Assembly (NCBI GenBank): GCA_009785045.1
Contig: WQXC01000112.1
Coordinates: 1 to 5,146, forward strand
Direction of reading: 5' to 3'
DNA: 5,146 nt
Source: Treponema sp.
GTDB taxonomy: Bacteria > Spirochaetota > Spirochaetia > Treponematales > Breznakiellaceae
The translations under genes were made by a program, and so were the position numbers. Below, piece after piece: positions 1-4,100 of the stretch (position 1 is the first letter of the stretch; the number at the start of each line of letters is the position of its first letter). The notes below the pieces were generated by a model. It did not search any database. It was given only the letters and a program-made list of their open reading frames with translations, and had not been told where the DNA came from.

Positions 1-107
1 AAGATCCGCCAAATTTTAGTACGTACATATTAACCTCTACTTAATTTTACTCCCATTGAATATTACATAATTATTCGATACTTTTACAGTAGGAAAACCT
101 CTAAAAC
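1..107. other. Upstream flank of the cysteine desulfurase gene, no gene recognised
   Basis: This AT-rich stretch holds no gene I can support. A short plus-strand frame ends at a TAA at 31-33 and could be the last ten codons of a gene entering from the left, but that is too little to identify. A poor promoter candidate for the next gene is TTGAAT (56-61) with TACTTT (79-84) at 17 bases. The only Shine-Dalgarno-like sequence is AGGA at 91-94, 13 bases before the ATG at 108, which is farther than usual. Confidence 0.3.
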
Positions 108-1265
108 ATGAAAAACGATTCAGAAAAAAAATGTATTTATTTTGATTGGGCTGCCTCAAGTCCGGCTGTTCCGGCTCCTGTAGATACTGCCCTGCTGTTT
201 GGAAACCCGTCTTCCCTGCACAGCGAAGGCAGAGCGGCAAAAAACGCCCTGGAAAACGCAAGGACCCGCTGTGCGGCTGTTTTAAAAGTACCGCCCGAAA
301 CGCTTTATTTTACATCCGGCGGAACAGAATCCAATAGTATTGCGCTTTTTTCCAACCTTAAACGTCCCGGCAAAGGCAGGGTTATTTCGTCTCTTGCAGA
401 ACATGCATCTGTGCGGGAAGCTATGGAAACCCTGGAAAAAATGAGCAAGCCTGTTGGTTGTATTACCGTAGATTCTGCAGGCAGGGTGACTCCTGCTTCC
501 CTGGAAAAAACACTGCAAAAATATAACGATGTTCGCTTTACAGCGATTATGGCAGTAAACAACGAAACTGGCGCCGTTACAGATATTGCTGCTTTAACCG
601 GCGCACTTCGCGCTTCTTCGCAAAGTTCCGCGCCAATTCACTTTCATTGCGATCTTGCGCAAGCAATCGGAAAAATACCAGTTGATATTACCGGCTGGGA
701 GATAGACTCCGCTTCCATAAGCGCTCATAAAATAAACGGACCGCGCGGAATAGGGCTATTGTATTTACGAAAACCAATAGAAGTTTTCTATTCCGGCCAT
801 CAGGAAAACGGAATACGCGGCGGCACAGAAAATGTAGCCGGCGCTGTCGCTCTTGCAGACTGCCTGGAAAAATACGCTAACGAGCAGACAGTCTTAACAG
901 AGCACGCGCGCGCCAAAGTTAGGTGGAATAAACTTATTACATCGCTTTGCGCAAATAGCCGCTTTAGAATAATTCCAGCAGAACGCAAGGCAGATGACGA
1001 CTCTTTTTCTCCTTACATTTTACAGGCAGCATTTAAAGATATTCCCGGCGAAGTCATGGCGCGCGCTCTTGACGACCTTGGTTTCGCGGTCTCCACAGGT
1101 TCTGCATGCTCATCATCATCGCCGGAACGCCCTGTCCTTGTCGCAATGGGCGTAGAAGAAAACTTAAGAATCGAAGGCATTCGAATCTCGCAAGGCTACA
1201 CCACCACCGACGAAGACATCGACCTTTTACTTGGCGCGATAGCAGAGGTCTTAAAGTTCTTGTGA
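108..1265 (+). CDS. nifS: Cysteine desulfurase (NifS/IscS family, PLP-dependent)
   Basis: This cytosolic PLP enzyme removes sulfur from L-cysteine to give alanine and an enzyme-bound persulfide, used for Fe-S clusters and tRNA thiolation. The 385 residues cover the full family fold: the N-terminal FDWAASSP (12-19), FGNPSSLHSEGR (31-42), FTSGGTES (68-75), the cofactor-stacking His99 in AEH, NNETG (151-155), Asp182 and Gln185 in CDLAQ, the Schiff-base lysine Lys208 in SAHKINGPRG, RGGTEN (237-242), and the persulfide cysteine Cys334 in TGSACSSSSPERP. The loop around Cys334 is the group I (NifS/IscS) type. The segment between ASSP and FGNP is about seven residues shorter than in E. coli IscS, though total length is close to the dedicated Bacillus tRNA-thiolation desulfurases. 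ATG at 108 is chosen because the conserved N-terminus starts ten codons later; its ribosome site is weak. A ThiI-like gene at the right edge is a plausible sulfur acceptor. The NifS versus IscS label is uncertain. Confidence 0.95.
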   Translation: MKNDSEKKCIYFDWAASSPAVPAPVDTALLFGNPSSLHSEGRAAKNALENARTRCAAVLKVPPETLYFTSGGTESNSIALFSNLKRPGKGRVISSLAEHASVREAMETLEKMSKPVGCITVDSAGRVTPASLEKTLQKYNDVRFTAIMAVNNETGAVTDIAALTGALRASSQSSAPIHFHCDLAQAIGKIPVDITGWEIDSASISAHKINGPRGIGLLYLRKPIEVFYSGHQENGIRGGTENVAGAVALADCLEKYANEQTVLTEHARAKVRWNKLITSLCANSRFRIIPAERKADDDSFSPYILQAAFKDIPGEVMARALDDLGFAVSTGSACSSSSPERPVLVAMGVEENLRIEGIRISQGYTTTDEDIDLLLGAIAEVLKFL

Positions 1266-1277
1266 TGGTTGAAATAG

Positions 1278-1305
1278 TCCGCGGTTTAACGCGGAGGGAC
1301 GCGGA
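1278..1305. repeat. Small dyad with two ACGCGGA copies between convergent genes
   Basis: Thirteen bases after the cysteine desulfurase stop, TCCGCG (1278-1283) pairs with CGCGGA (1290-1295) across a six-base loop. The right arm belongs to a direct repeat, ACGCGGA at 1289-1295 and again at 1299-1305. No T-run follows on the plus strand, so calling it an intrinsic terminator would be a stretch. It matches in style the CGCGGA-type heptad repeats dispersed in intergenic DNA of many bacteria, and a relative lies at 3785-3803. Confidence 0.45.
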
Positions 1306-1310
1306 AAATA

Positions 1311-1451
1311 CTATTCTACTTTTGTCCAAAATGCATTCTCACCTGGGTTGGAAGTAGTGTATGTTCCTGCACCGCCGCCTGCGGCAAAATAAACAAAGAG
1401 TGCGTGATCCTGACCACCTGCGTAGTAAGTAGCGCTGCCCTGCCTCACATA
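1311..1451 (-). pseudogene. Remnant of the C-terminal tail of a minus-strand protein
   Basis: On the minus strand an open frame runs from about 1451 to a TAG at 1311-1313. It encodes about 46 residues, including ATYYAGGQDHALFVYF and ending in NPGENAFWTKVE. It has no ATG and no ribosome binding site; it is closed upstream by a TAG at 1452-1454 and lies one base out of phase with the beta-helix frame that ends at 1462. The Gly/Ala/Tyr-rich composition and clean ending look like real protein rather than noise, and I recall similar NPG-x-N-A-x-WTK endings on treponeme surface proteins. It could be the tail of a formerly longer lipoprotein after a frameshift, or debris of another gene. Function unknown. 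Confidence 0.5.
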
Positions 1452-1461
1452 CTATTCTTTA

Positions 1462-2169
1462 TTACTGTAATTCTCCATTAACTACTTTTATTGTGTTATT
1501 AGTAAAAGCATTGCTTCCGCTGACGGTTAATGGTATATCAGTACCGTTCCATGTTTCACCAGAAAAGGTTCCGTATTGAACTGCGTTGCTAGTACCTGCT
1601 TTGTATAATACTGCTCCTGTCGTAGAATCTGTTCTATTTCTAATAGTAGTATCAGCCTCGTCTATGCCATAAATAATTCCGTTTGTTATACGAAAATTTC
1701 CTGATCCCGTCACATATACCCCACCGCCGAAGCGGTCTGCACTATTGCCAGAAATTTCACCGCCGTTCATAATAAAGGTTCCAGAATCAATGTAGACTCC
1801 GCCCCCCAATGAATTATTGTTACCCCATCTGGAGAAAACAAGATTATTAGAAATTTTTCCATCGTTCATTATAAAAGTTCCACTAGAATTATACACACCG
1901 GCACCGTAAGCATTACCAGAAGTATTAAAAGCATGATTACCAGAGATTTCTCCGTCATTCATAATAAAGGTACCAGTATTATATACACCACCACCTCTTG
2001 GAGTACCGGTATCAGAATCACATGTGTTCGCAGTGATTACTCCTCCATTCATTGTAAAGGTTCCATAGTTTTCTACTGCACCACCCATTATAGAACCTGT
2101 AGCAGCCATTTTATAATTTCCAGATAATTTTCCAGCGTTTAATACTATTGTTCCATAATTACAAATCAA
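1462..2169 (-). CDS. Distal part of interrupted surface protein: beta-helix repeat domain and C-terminus
   Basis: This 235-residue frame is built from about six imperfect copies of G-T/N-F-x-M/I-N-x-G-x-I-S-G-N, for example GTFIMNDGEISGN, linked by GGGVY segments. The pattern is that of right-handed parallel beta-helix (pectate-lyase-like) surface proteins. The end, with YGTFSGETWNGTD and NTIKVVNGELQ, looks like a natural C-terminus. The first available start is a TTG at 2169 with no good ribosome site. The frame is open back to 2244 and in phase with the lipoprotein frame upstream, with only the TGA at 2245-2247 between them. I therefore read it as the second half of one gene (3234 to 1462) rather than an independent gene. 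If the TGA is real and not read through, this half is probably not translated. If the full product is made it would be cell-surface or periplasmic, perhaps an adhesin; no enzymatic residues can be pointed out. Confidence 0.7.
   Translation of the reverse strand: MICNYGTIVLNAGKLSGNYKMAATGSIMGGAVENYGTFTMNGGVITANTCDSDTGTPRGGGVYNTGTFIMNDGEISGNHAFNTSGNAYGAGVYNSSGTFIMNDGKISNNLVFSRWGNNNSLGGGVYIDSGTFIMNGGEISGNSADRFGGGVYVTGSGNFRITNGIIYGIDEADTTIRNRTDSTTGAVLYKAGTSNAVQYGTFSGETWNGTDIPLTVSGSNAFTNNTIKVVNGELQ
1680..2153 (-). repeat. Degenerate tandem repeats encoding beta-helix coils
   Basis: Six related blocks (read on the plus strand, variants of CGTTCATAATAAAGGTTCC) end near 1701, 1783, 1881, 1974, 2064 and 2153, giving a period of roughly 82-98 bases. 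Each block encodes one GTFIMNxG unit, and the inner copies are the most alike. The variable spacing reflects different linker lengths between beta-helix coils. Such arrays are substrates for slippage or recombination, which could change repeat number. Confidence 0.75.
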
Positions 2170-2244
2170 CGAATTGTTGTTAGAAGATCTTCCATTTAAA
2201 ACAAGATTATCACTATCTATTATTAGTGTCTGAAAATATGTAAT

Positions 2245-2247
2245 TCA
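2245..2247 (-). other. In-frame TGA splitting a roughly 590-codon gene
   Basis: The frames 3234-2245 and 2169-1462 share the same phase, and the bases between them (2244-2170) are open in that phase. Those bases encode a plausible continuation (ITYFQTLIIDSDN, then LVLNGRSSNN) leading straight into the first beta-helix repeat. The TGA is thus codon 330 of a single frame. A one-base change from CGA or TGG would explain it, as would a sequencing error. No frameshift is needed. Confidence 0.85.
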
Positions 2248-3234
2248 GAACAAATTTCCTACACTGGTAAGAAAAAGCCTGCCAGAGCCTTTTAATGTTA
2301 CACTCAAGGAGGAGCCGCTTGCGGTTGTGCCAAAAGAATTTGTCGTCCTTCCTGCTACTCCGATTTCTCCGCTAATAGTTAAAGTATAGCTACCTGTTCT
2401 CCCAATAAGCTGTGATAAAGCAGCATTCCAATCATTAGTAGTAATTATAGTAAGAGCATCCGCATCGCGGTTTTCAGTGTGAGCAGAATCGCGTTTACAA
2501 GTTCTTGTTTCTTCTCCCGCAAATAAGAAAGTTGCGGTCGTTATCCAATCACCCCAATCACAACCGTTTGTAACGGCTATTCCTGTGTCTAACAGATAAT
2601 TACATCTGCTACAAAGTAATTCTTTTTCACCATTATTTGTGCAACCAGGTTCTATTGTTATTTGCCATTCACCATCGTCGTGTCCAAGTGCAGGAATTTC
2701 ATCTGCTTCTGTATGCTCGCACCCATCACGAGTACAATCCCGTGATCCAATTCCAGTTTCATAACAATTGGGTTCTTCTGTTACGCCGTACCACTCTCCC
2801 CAAATATGACTAAGTTCACCTGTTTGAAATGGATGCTCGCATAGCTGGCATATAGTTGCGGCAGTACAGTCATTACCAACCTGCGGTATATGTACTGTTT
2901 GATCGATTGGAATGATTGTGTTTGGGTCGGTATTGTAGCAGTCTAAACAATACCTCATTCCAATTCCAGTTTCATTACAGTTAGGTTCTTTCGTTACGCC
3001 GTACCATTCTCCCCAGGTGTGTATATCAAAATCACGAGGAATCCAGGTTTGTGGGGAAATTTCACCACAGTGCATACAATACTGTGTTCCAATTCCATTG
3101 TTCCAGCAAGTTGGAGAAACATCTACAAACCACTCTCCCCAACTGTGCATACATCTATCATCGCATGCCACAATAACAAACCCGATAAAAATAGCTAAAG
3201 CTATAATTCCAATTTGTAAAAGTTTATTTTTCAT
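2245..3234 (-). CDS. Putative surface lipoprotein with Cys/Trp-rich repeats; N-terminal part of interrupted gene
   Basis: This frame encodes 329 residues. Residues 1-23 form a lipoprotein signal peptide: MKNKLLQ, a hydrophobic stretch, then the lipobox IVAC with Cys24 as the lipidated residue. Residues 30-261 hold about five 37-45 residue repeats of the form H-x-W-G-E-W ... C ... G-x-x-x-x-x-C-x-x-C, with cysteine sets near 43/53/56, 86/96/99, 157/167/172 and 198/208/211, a short variant at 115-135 and a degenerate last copy. Similar repeats occur in Firmicutes and treponeme surface proteins; the paired cysteines suggest metal binding or disulfides, which is inference. Residues 262-329 (ITTNDWNAAL to SVGNLF) begin a beta-helix domain that stops abruptly at TGA 2245-2247 and resumes in the same frame. 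The start is well supported by TGGAGGT seven bases before the ATG. Asp follows Cys24, which in E. coli would favour inner-membrane retention, but spirochaete sorting rules differ. The XRE gene is divergent, 113 bases away. Confidence 0.8.
   Translation of the reverse strand: MKNKLLQIGIIALAIFIGFVIVACDDRCMHSWGEWFVDVSPTCWNNGIGTQYCMHCGEISPQTWIPRDFDIHTWGEWYGVTKEPNCNETGIGMRYCLDCYNTDPNTIIPIDQTVHIPQVGNDCTAATICQLCEHPFQTGELSHIWGEWYGVTEEPNCYETGIGSRDCTRDGCEHTEADEIPALGHDDGEWQITIEPGCTNNGEKELLCSRCNYLLDTGIAVTNGCDWGDWITTATFLFAGEETRTCKRDSAHTENRDADALTIITTNDWNAALSQLIGRTGSYTLTISGEIGVAGRTTNSFGTTASGSSLSVTLKGSGRLFLTSVGNLF
2746..3014 (-). repeat. Near-identical direct repeat inside the lipoprotein gene
   Basis: Bases 2746-2801 and 2959-3014 agree at about 50 of 56 positions, offset by 213 bases (71 codons). 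Both encode the segment around GEWYGVT-K/E-EPNC-x-ETGIG. A more diverged third relative covers about 3085-3145. The closeness of the two copies compared with the other repeats suggests a fairly recent internal duplication or gene conversion. Confidence 0.75.
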
Positions 3235-3241
3235 TAAAAAA

Positions 3242-3270
3242 CCTCCATTTTCTATTAAGATTCTATTATA
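3242..3270 (-). promoter_or_regulatory. Promoter -10 and ribosome binding site of the lipoprotein gene
   Basis: On the minus strand a perfect TATAAT lies at 3270-3265 and GGAGG at 3246-3242, seven bases before the ATG at 3234. Transcription would start near 3258, giving a leader of about 24 bases. I find no good -35 at 16-18 bases (the sequence there is TAGTAG), so an activator or a non-standard promoter is possible. The ribosome site is much surer than the promoter. Confidence 0.55.
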
Positions 3271-3280
3271 TATCGCTATC

Positions 3281-3289
3281 AGTAATACT
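3281..3289. promoter_or_regulatory. Candidate operator AGTAATACT in the divergent control region
   Basis: AGTA-A-TACT is a perfect odd-length dyad between the start of the lipoprotein gene (3234) and that of the XRE regulator (3348). It lies just upstream of the lipoprotein -10, where a -35 would be expected. XRE regulators often bind short dyads between divergent genes, so it is a candidate site for the neighbouring regulator. A nine-base dyad in AT-rich DNA can easily arise by chance. Confidence 0.2.
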
Positions 3290-3334
3290 ACTATGTCTTA
3301 TAGAAACTTTGCAAGAGGTTTTGATAAGTTAAAC

Positions 3335-3350
3335 TATAAAATATGTTATG
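3335..3350 (+). promoter_or_regulatory. Possible leaderless promoter of the XRE gene
   Basis: TATAAA at 3335-3340 (within TATAAAAT) lies seven bases before the ATG at 3348, so transcription would begin at or within a base or two of the start codon. No Shine-Dalgarno sequence precedes the ATG; the only purine-rich match, AAGAGG (3313-3318), is about 29 bases away. TTGCAA at 3309-3314 is a possible -35, but its 20-base spacing is long. The arrangement fits a leaderless mRNA. Confidence 0.35.
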
Positions 3351-3653
3351 ACAAATTTAAGAGCACTTTTAGCCCAAAATATCAAAAAAAGGCGTGAAAA
3401 ACTAGGCATTTCACAAGCAAAATTAGCGGAAAAAGCCGATACTTCCACCAATTATATTGCCCAAATTGAACAACAAAACAAATTTCCCTCATCAGAAATG
3501 CTTGAACGAATAGCATTAGCTCTTGAATTTGACAGTTCAGAGCTATTCTCTGTAGGACCATATCCAGTAAAAGCCCTACAGAAGTTTCAAGAAGGGGTAA
3601 AAGCAGATATAGAAAATAGACTGGAAAAACTTATAAAATCTAATAAATTATAG
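3348..3653 (+). CDS. XRE-family helix-turn-helix transcriptional regulator
   Basis: This 101-residue cytosolic DNA-binding protein has a single Cro/C1-type HTH domain at about residues 8-63. The pattern includes NIKKRREKLGISQAKLAEKA, the recognition helix around STNYIAQIE (33-41), then KFPSSEMLERIALALE. This resembles small XRE regulators found in many copies in treponemes. After residue 75 a charged helical tail (KALQKFQEGVKADIENRLEK) probably serves dimerisation. There is no toxin-like partner in an operon, so an antitoxin role is not supported. It is divergent from the lipoprotein gene, making that gene and its own promoter the most likely targets; this is inference from position. The ATG at 3348 is the sensible start, since the HTH begins shortly after, although it lacks a ribosome binding site. 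Its AT-rich codon use resembles the lipoprotein gene more than the cysteine desulfurase gene. Confidence 0.9.
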   Translation: MTNLRALLAQNIKKRREKLGISQAKLAEKADTSTNYIAQIEQQNKFPSSEMLERIALALEFDSSELFSVGPYPVKALQKFQEGVKADIENRLEKLIKSNKL

Positions 3654-3692
3654 ACTCTTTCGCTTTTGGTTAATTCATAGAATAATAAGGCA

Positions 3693-3714
3693 GCAGGAAC
3701 ACCTGTGTTCCCGC
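3693..3714. terminator. Stem-loop downstream of the XRE gene, doubtful terminator
   Basis: GGAACA (3696-3701) pairs with TGTTCC (3706-3711) around the loop CCTG, extended past one A-C mismatch by GC/GC (3693-3694 with 3713-3714). It lies 40 bases after the XRE stop. On the plus strand AATATC follows, not a T-run. On the minus strand TGCCTTATTATTCT follows, which is somewhat T-rich, so it would serve better for a leftward transcript. Confidence 0.35.
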
Positions 3715-3754
3715 AATATCACGAAGGATTAGTAAAGTGCGACAGTGTGCGTGG

Positions 3755-3773
3755 AATGAGTTATTAACTCATT
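3755..3773. repeat. 19-base perfect palindrome
   Basis: AATGAGTTA-T-TAACTCATT is a perfect dyad around the T at 3764. As RNA it would fold into an eight-pair stem with a three-base loop, and ATTATTG follows on the plus strand. It could be a weak terminator, a protein-binding site or part of a dispersed intergenic element. The sequence alone does not decide. Confidence 0.5.
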
Positions 3774-3784
3774 ATTATTGATAA

Positions 3785-3855
3785 ATCCGCGTAAATCAGC
3801 GGACACTTTTCTTCTGTGACCTCTTTTACTTTGTGCCTCTGTGAGAAATTTTTGG
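3785..3855 (-). repeat. Degenerate heptad-type intergenic repeats (CACAGAG and CGCGGAT types)
   Basis: Read on the minus strand, 3848-3808 contains TCACAGAGGCACAAAG and then GGTCACAGAAG, a decayed CACAGAG-like series. It is followed by TCCGCTGATTTACGCGGAT (3803-3785), the ACGCGGAT type. Repeats of these two kinds are known from intergenic DNA of many unrelated bacteria, often side by side as here. TCCGC (3786-3790) and GCGGA (3799-3803) can also pair around an eight-base loop, with CTTTTCTTCT just after. Confidence 0.5.
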
Positions 3856-3856
3856 A

Positions 3857-3862
3857 TATAAT
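3857..3862 (+). promoter_or_regulatory. Isolated TATAAT upstream of the G tract
   Basis: This is a perfect plus-strand -10 hexamer. The best upstream -35 candidate, TTGTGC (3831-3836), is 20 bases away, which is too far for a confident promoter. If it were used, transcription would start near 3869 and the G tract would sit about 22 bases into the leader of the nuclease gene. Confidence 0.2.
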
Positions 3863-3890
3863 AGATTTGTAATTATTCTTTGAGCAAATT

Positions 3891-3903
3891 GGGGGGGGGG
3901 GGG
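3891..3903 (+). repeat. Homopolymeric tract of 13 G
   Basis: Thirteen consecutive G stand out in an AT-rich intergenic stretch, 198 bases before the nuclease start codon. Runs of this length change length by replication slippage. In Treponema pallidum, G tracts upstream of tpr genes are known to vary and to alter transcription. Here the tract lies outside any coding frame and is not cleanly placed between a -35 and a -10, so any effect would be on a leader, an sRNA or promoter spacing yet to be defined. The exact count is also prone to sequencing error. Confidence 0.9.
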
Positions 3904-3954
3904 AAATTGAGAATTACTAATATTTATGGCTGTTATTTTGCTCATTGTTAGAAT

Positions 3955-3982
3955 ATTACAACACATTGTATATGATTGTCAA
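3955..3982 (-). promoter_or_regulatory. Strong leftward promoter with no gene behind it
   Basis: On the minus strand a perfect TTGACA (3982-3977) is followed after 16 bases by TGTAAT (3960-3955), preceded by an extended TG-T. Transcription would begin near 3948 and run leftward through the 13-base C run, the heptad repeats and the stem-loops, possibly ending near 3680 or continuing antisense to the XRE gene. No minus-strand coding frame begins there. Match quality is good, but AT-rich DNA yields such sites by chance. Confidence 0.45.
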
Positions 3983-4068
3983 TGTATCTTTCTGCATCTG
4001 AACCAAAAATATTAAAAATTTTAAACTTTTTTCATTTTCATTCAAGCAAAACGGCACTCTCGATGCCA

Positions 4069-4093
4069 TATAAGAGTATCAATTTTTTGGAGG
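4069..4093 (+). promoter_or_regulatory. Likely -10 and ribosome binding site of the Rpn nuclease gene
   Basis: TATAAG at 4069-4074 is a good -10, giving a start near 4081 and a leader of about 20 bases. GGAGG at 4089-4093 lies seven bases before the ATG and is a strong Shine-Dalgarno sequence. No convincing -35 is seen at 16-18 bases; TTCAAG at 4041-4046 is 22 bases away. Confidence 0.5.
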
Positions 4094-4100
4094 AAAAACT

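Larger units (their letters stand above)
3654..4100. other. 447-base gene-free region with folded and repetitive DNA
   Basis: No coding gene can be supported here. It holds, in order, a hairpin (3693-3714), a 19-base palindrome (3755-3773), degenerate heptad-type repeats (3785-3855), a 13-G run (3891-3903), a leftward promoter (3955-3982) and the promoter and ribosome site of the next gene (4069-4093). A 29-codon frame at 3926-4015 and a 31-codon frame without ATG at 3689-3781 lack ribosome sites and recognisable sequence. Confidence 0.6.

Noticed and set aside
1106..1357. Plus-strand 83-codon frame overlapping the end of the cysteine desulfurase gene
   Set aside because: It lies out of frame over the well-conserved Cys334 region, is basic and low in complexity (HHHRRRHRP), and lacks a ribosome site; it is a shadow.
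1680..2153. CRISPR array
   Set aside because: The repeated blocks are degenerate, keep a coding frame and are separated by variable coding linkers, which fits protein repeats rather than repeats with spacers.
2211..2247. Selenocysteine insertion at the in-frame TGA, with a small hairpin CACTA/TAGTG starting 16 bases downstream
   Set aside because: The stem has only five pairs, the eight-base loop lacks a bacterial SECIS-like GU-rich apex, the spacing is longer than usual, and a beta-helix surface protein gives no redox reason for selenocysteine. A nonsense change is simpler.
3017..3397. Plus-strand 126-codon frame spanning the start of the lipoprotein gene and of the XRE gene
   Set aside because: It runs antisense to the signal peptide and out of frame with the HTH gene, has no recognisable domain, and both overlapped genes are well supported.
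3348..3653. XRE protein as the antitoxin of a toxin-antitoxin pair
   Set aside because: No toxin-like gene lies within reach on the same strand; the next plus-strand gene is 447 bases away and is an Rpn nuclease with its own signals.
3926..4015. 29-codon plus-strand frame MAVILLIVRI..., a possible small hydrophobic peptide
   Set aside because: There is no ribosome site before the ATG, it overlaps the leftward promoter, and an AT-rich stretch easily gives such a frame.
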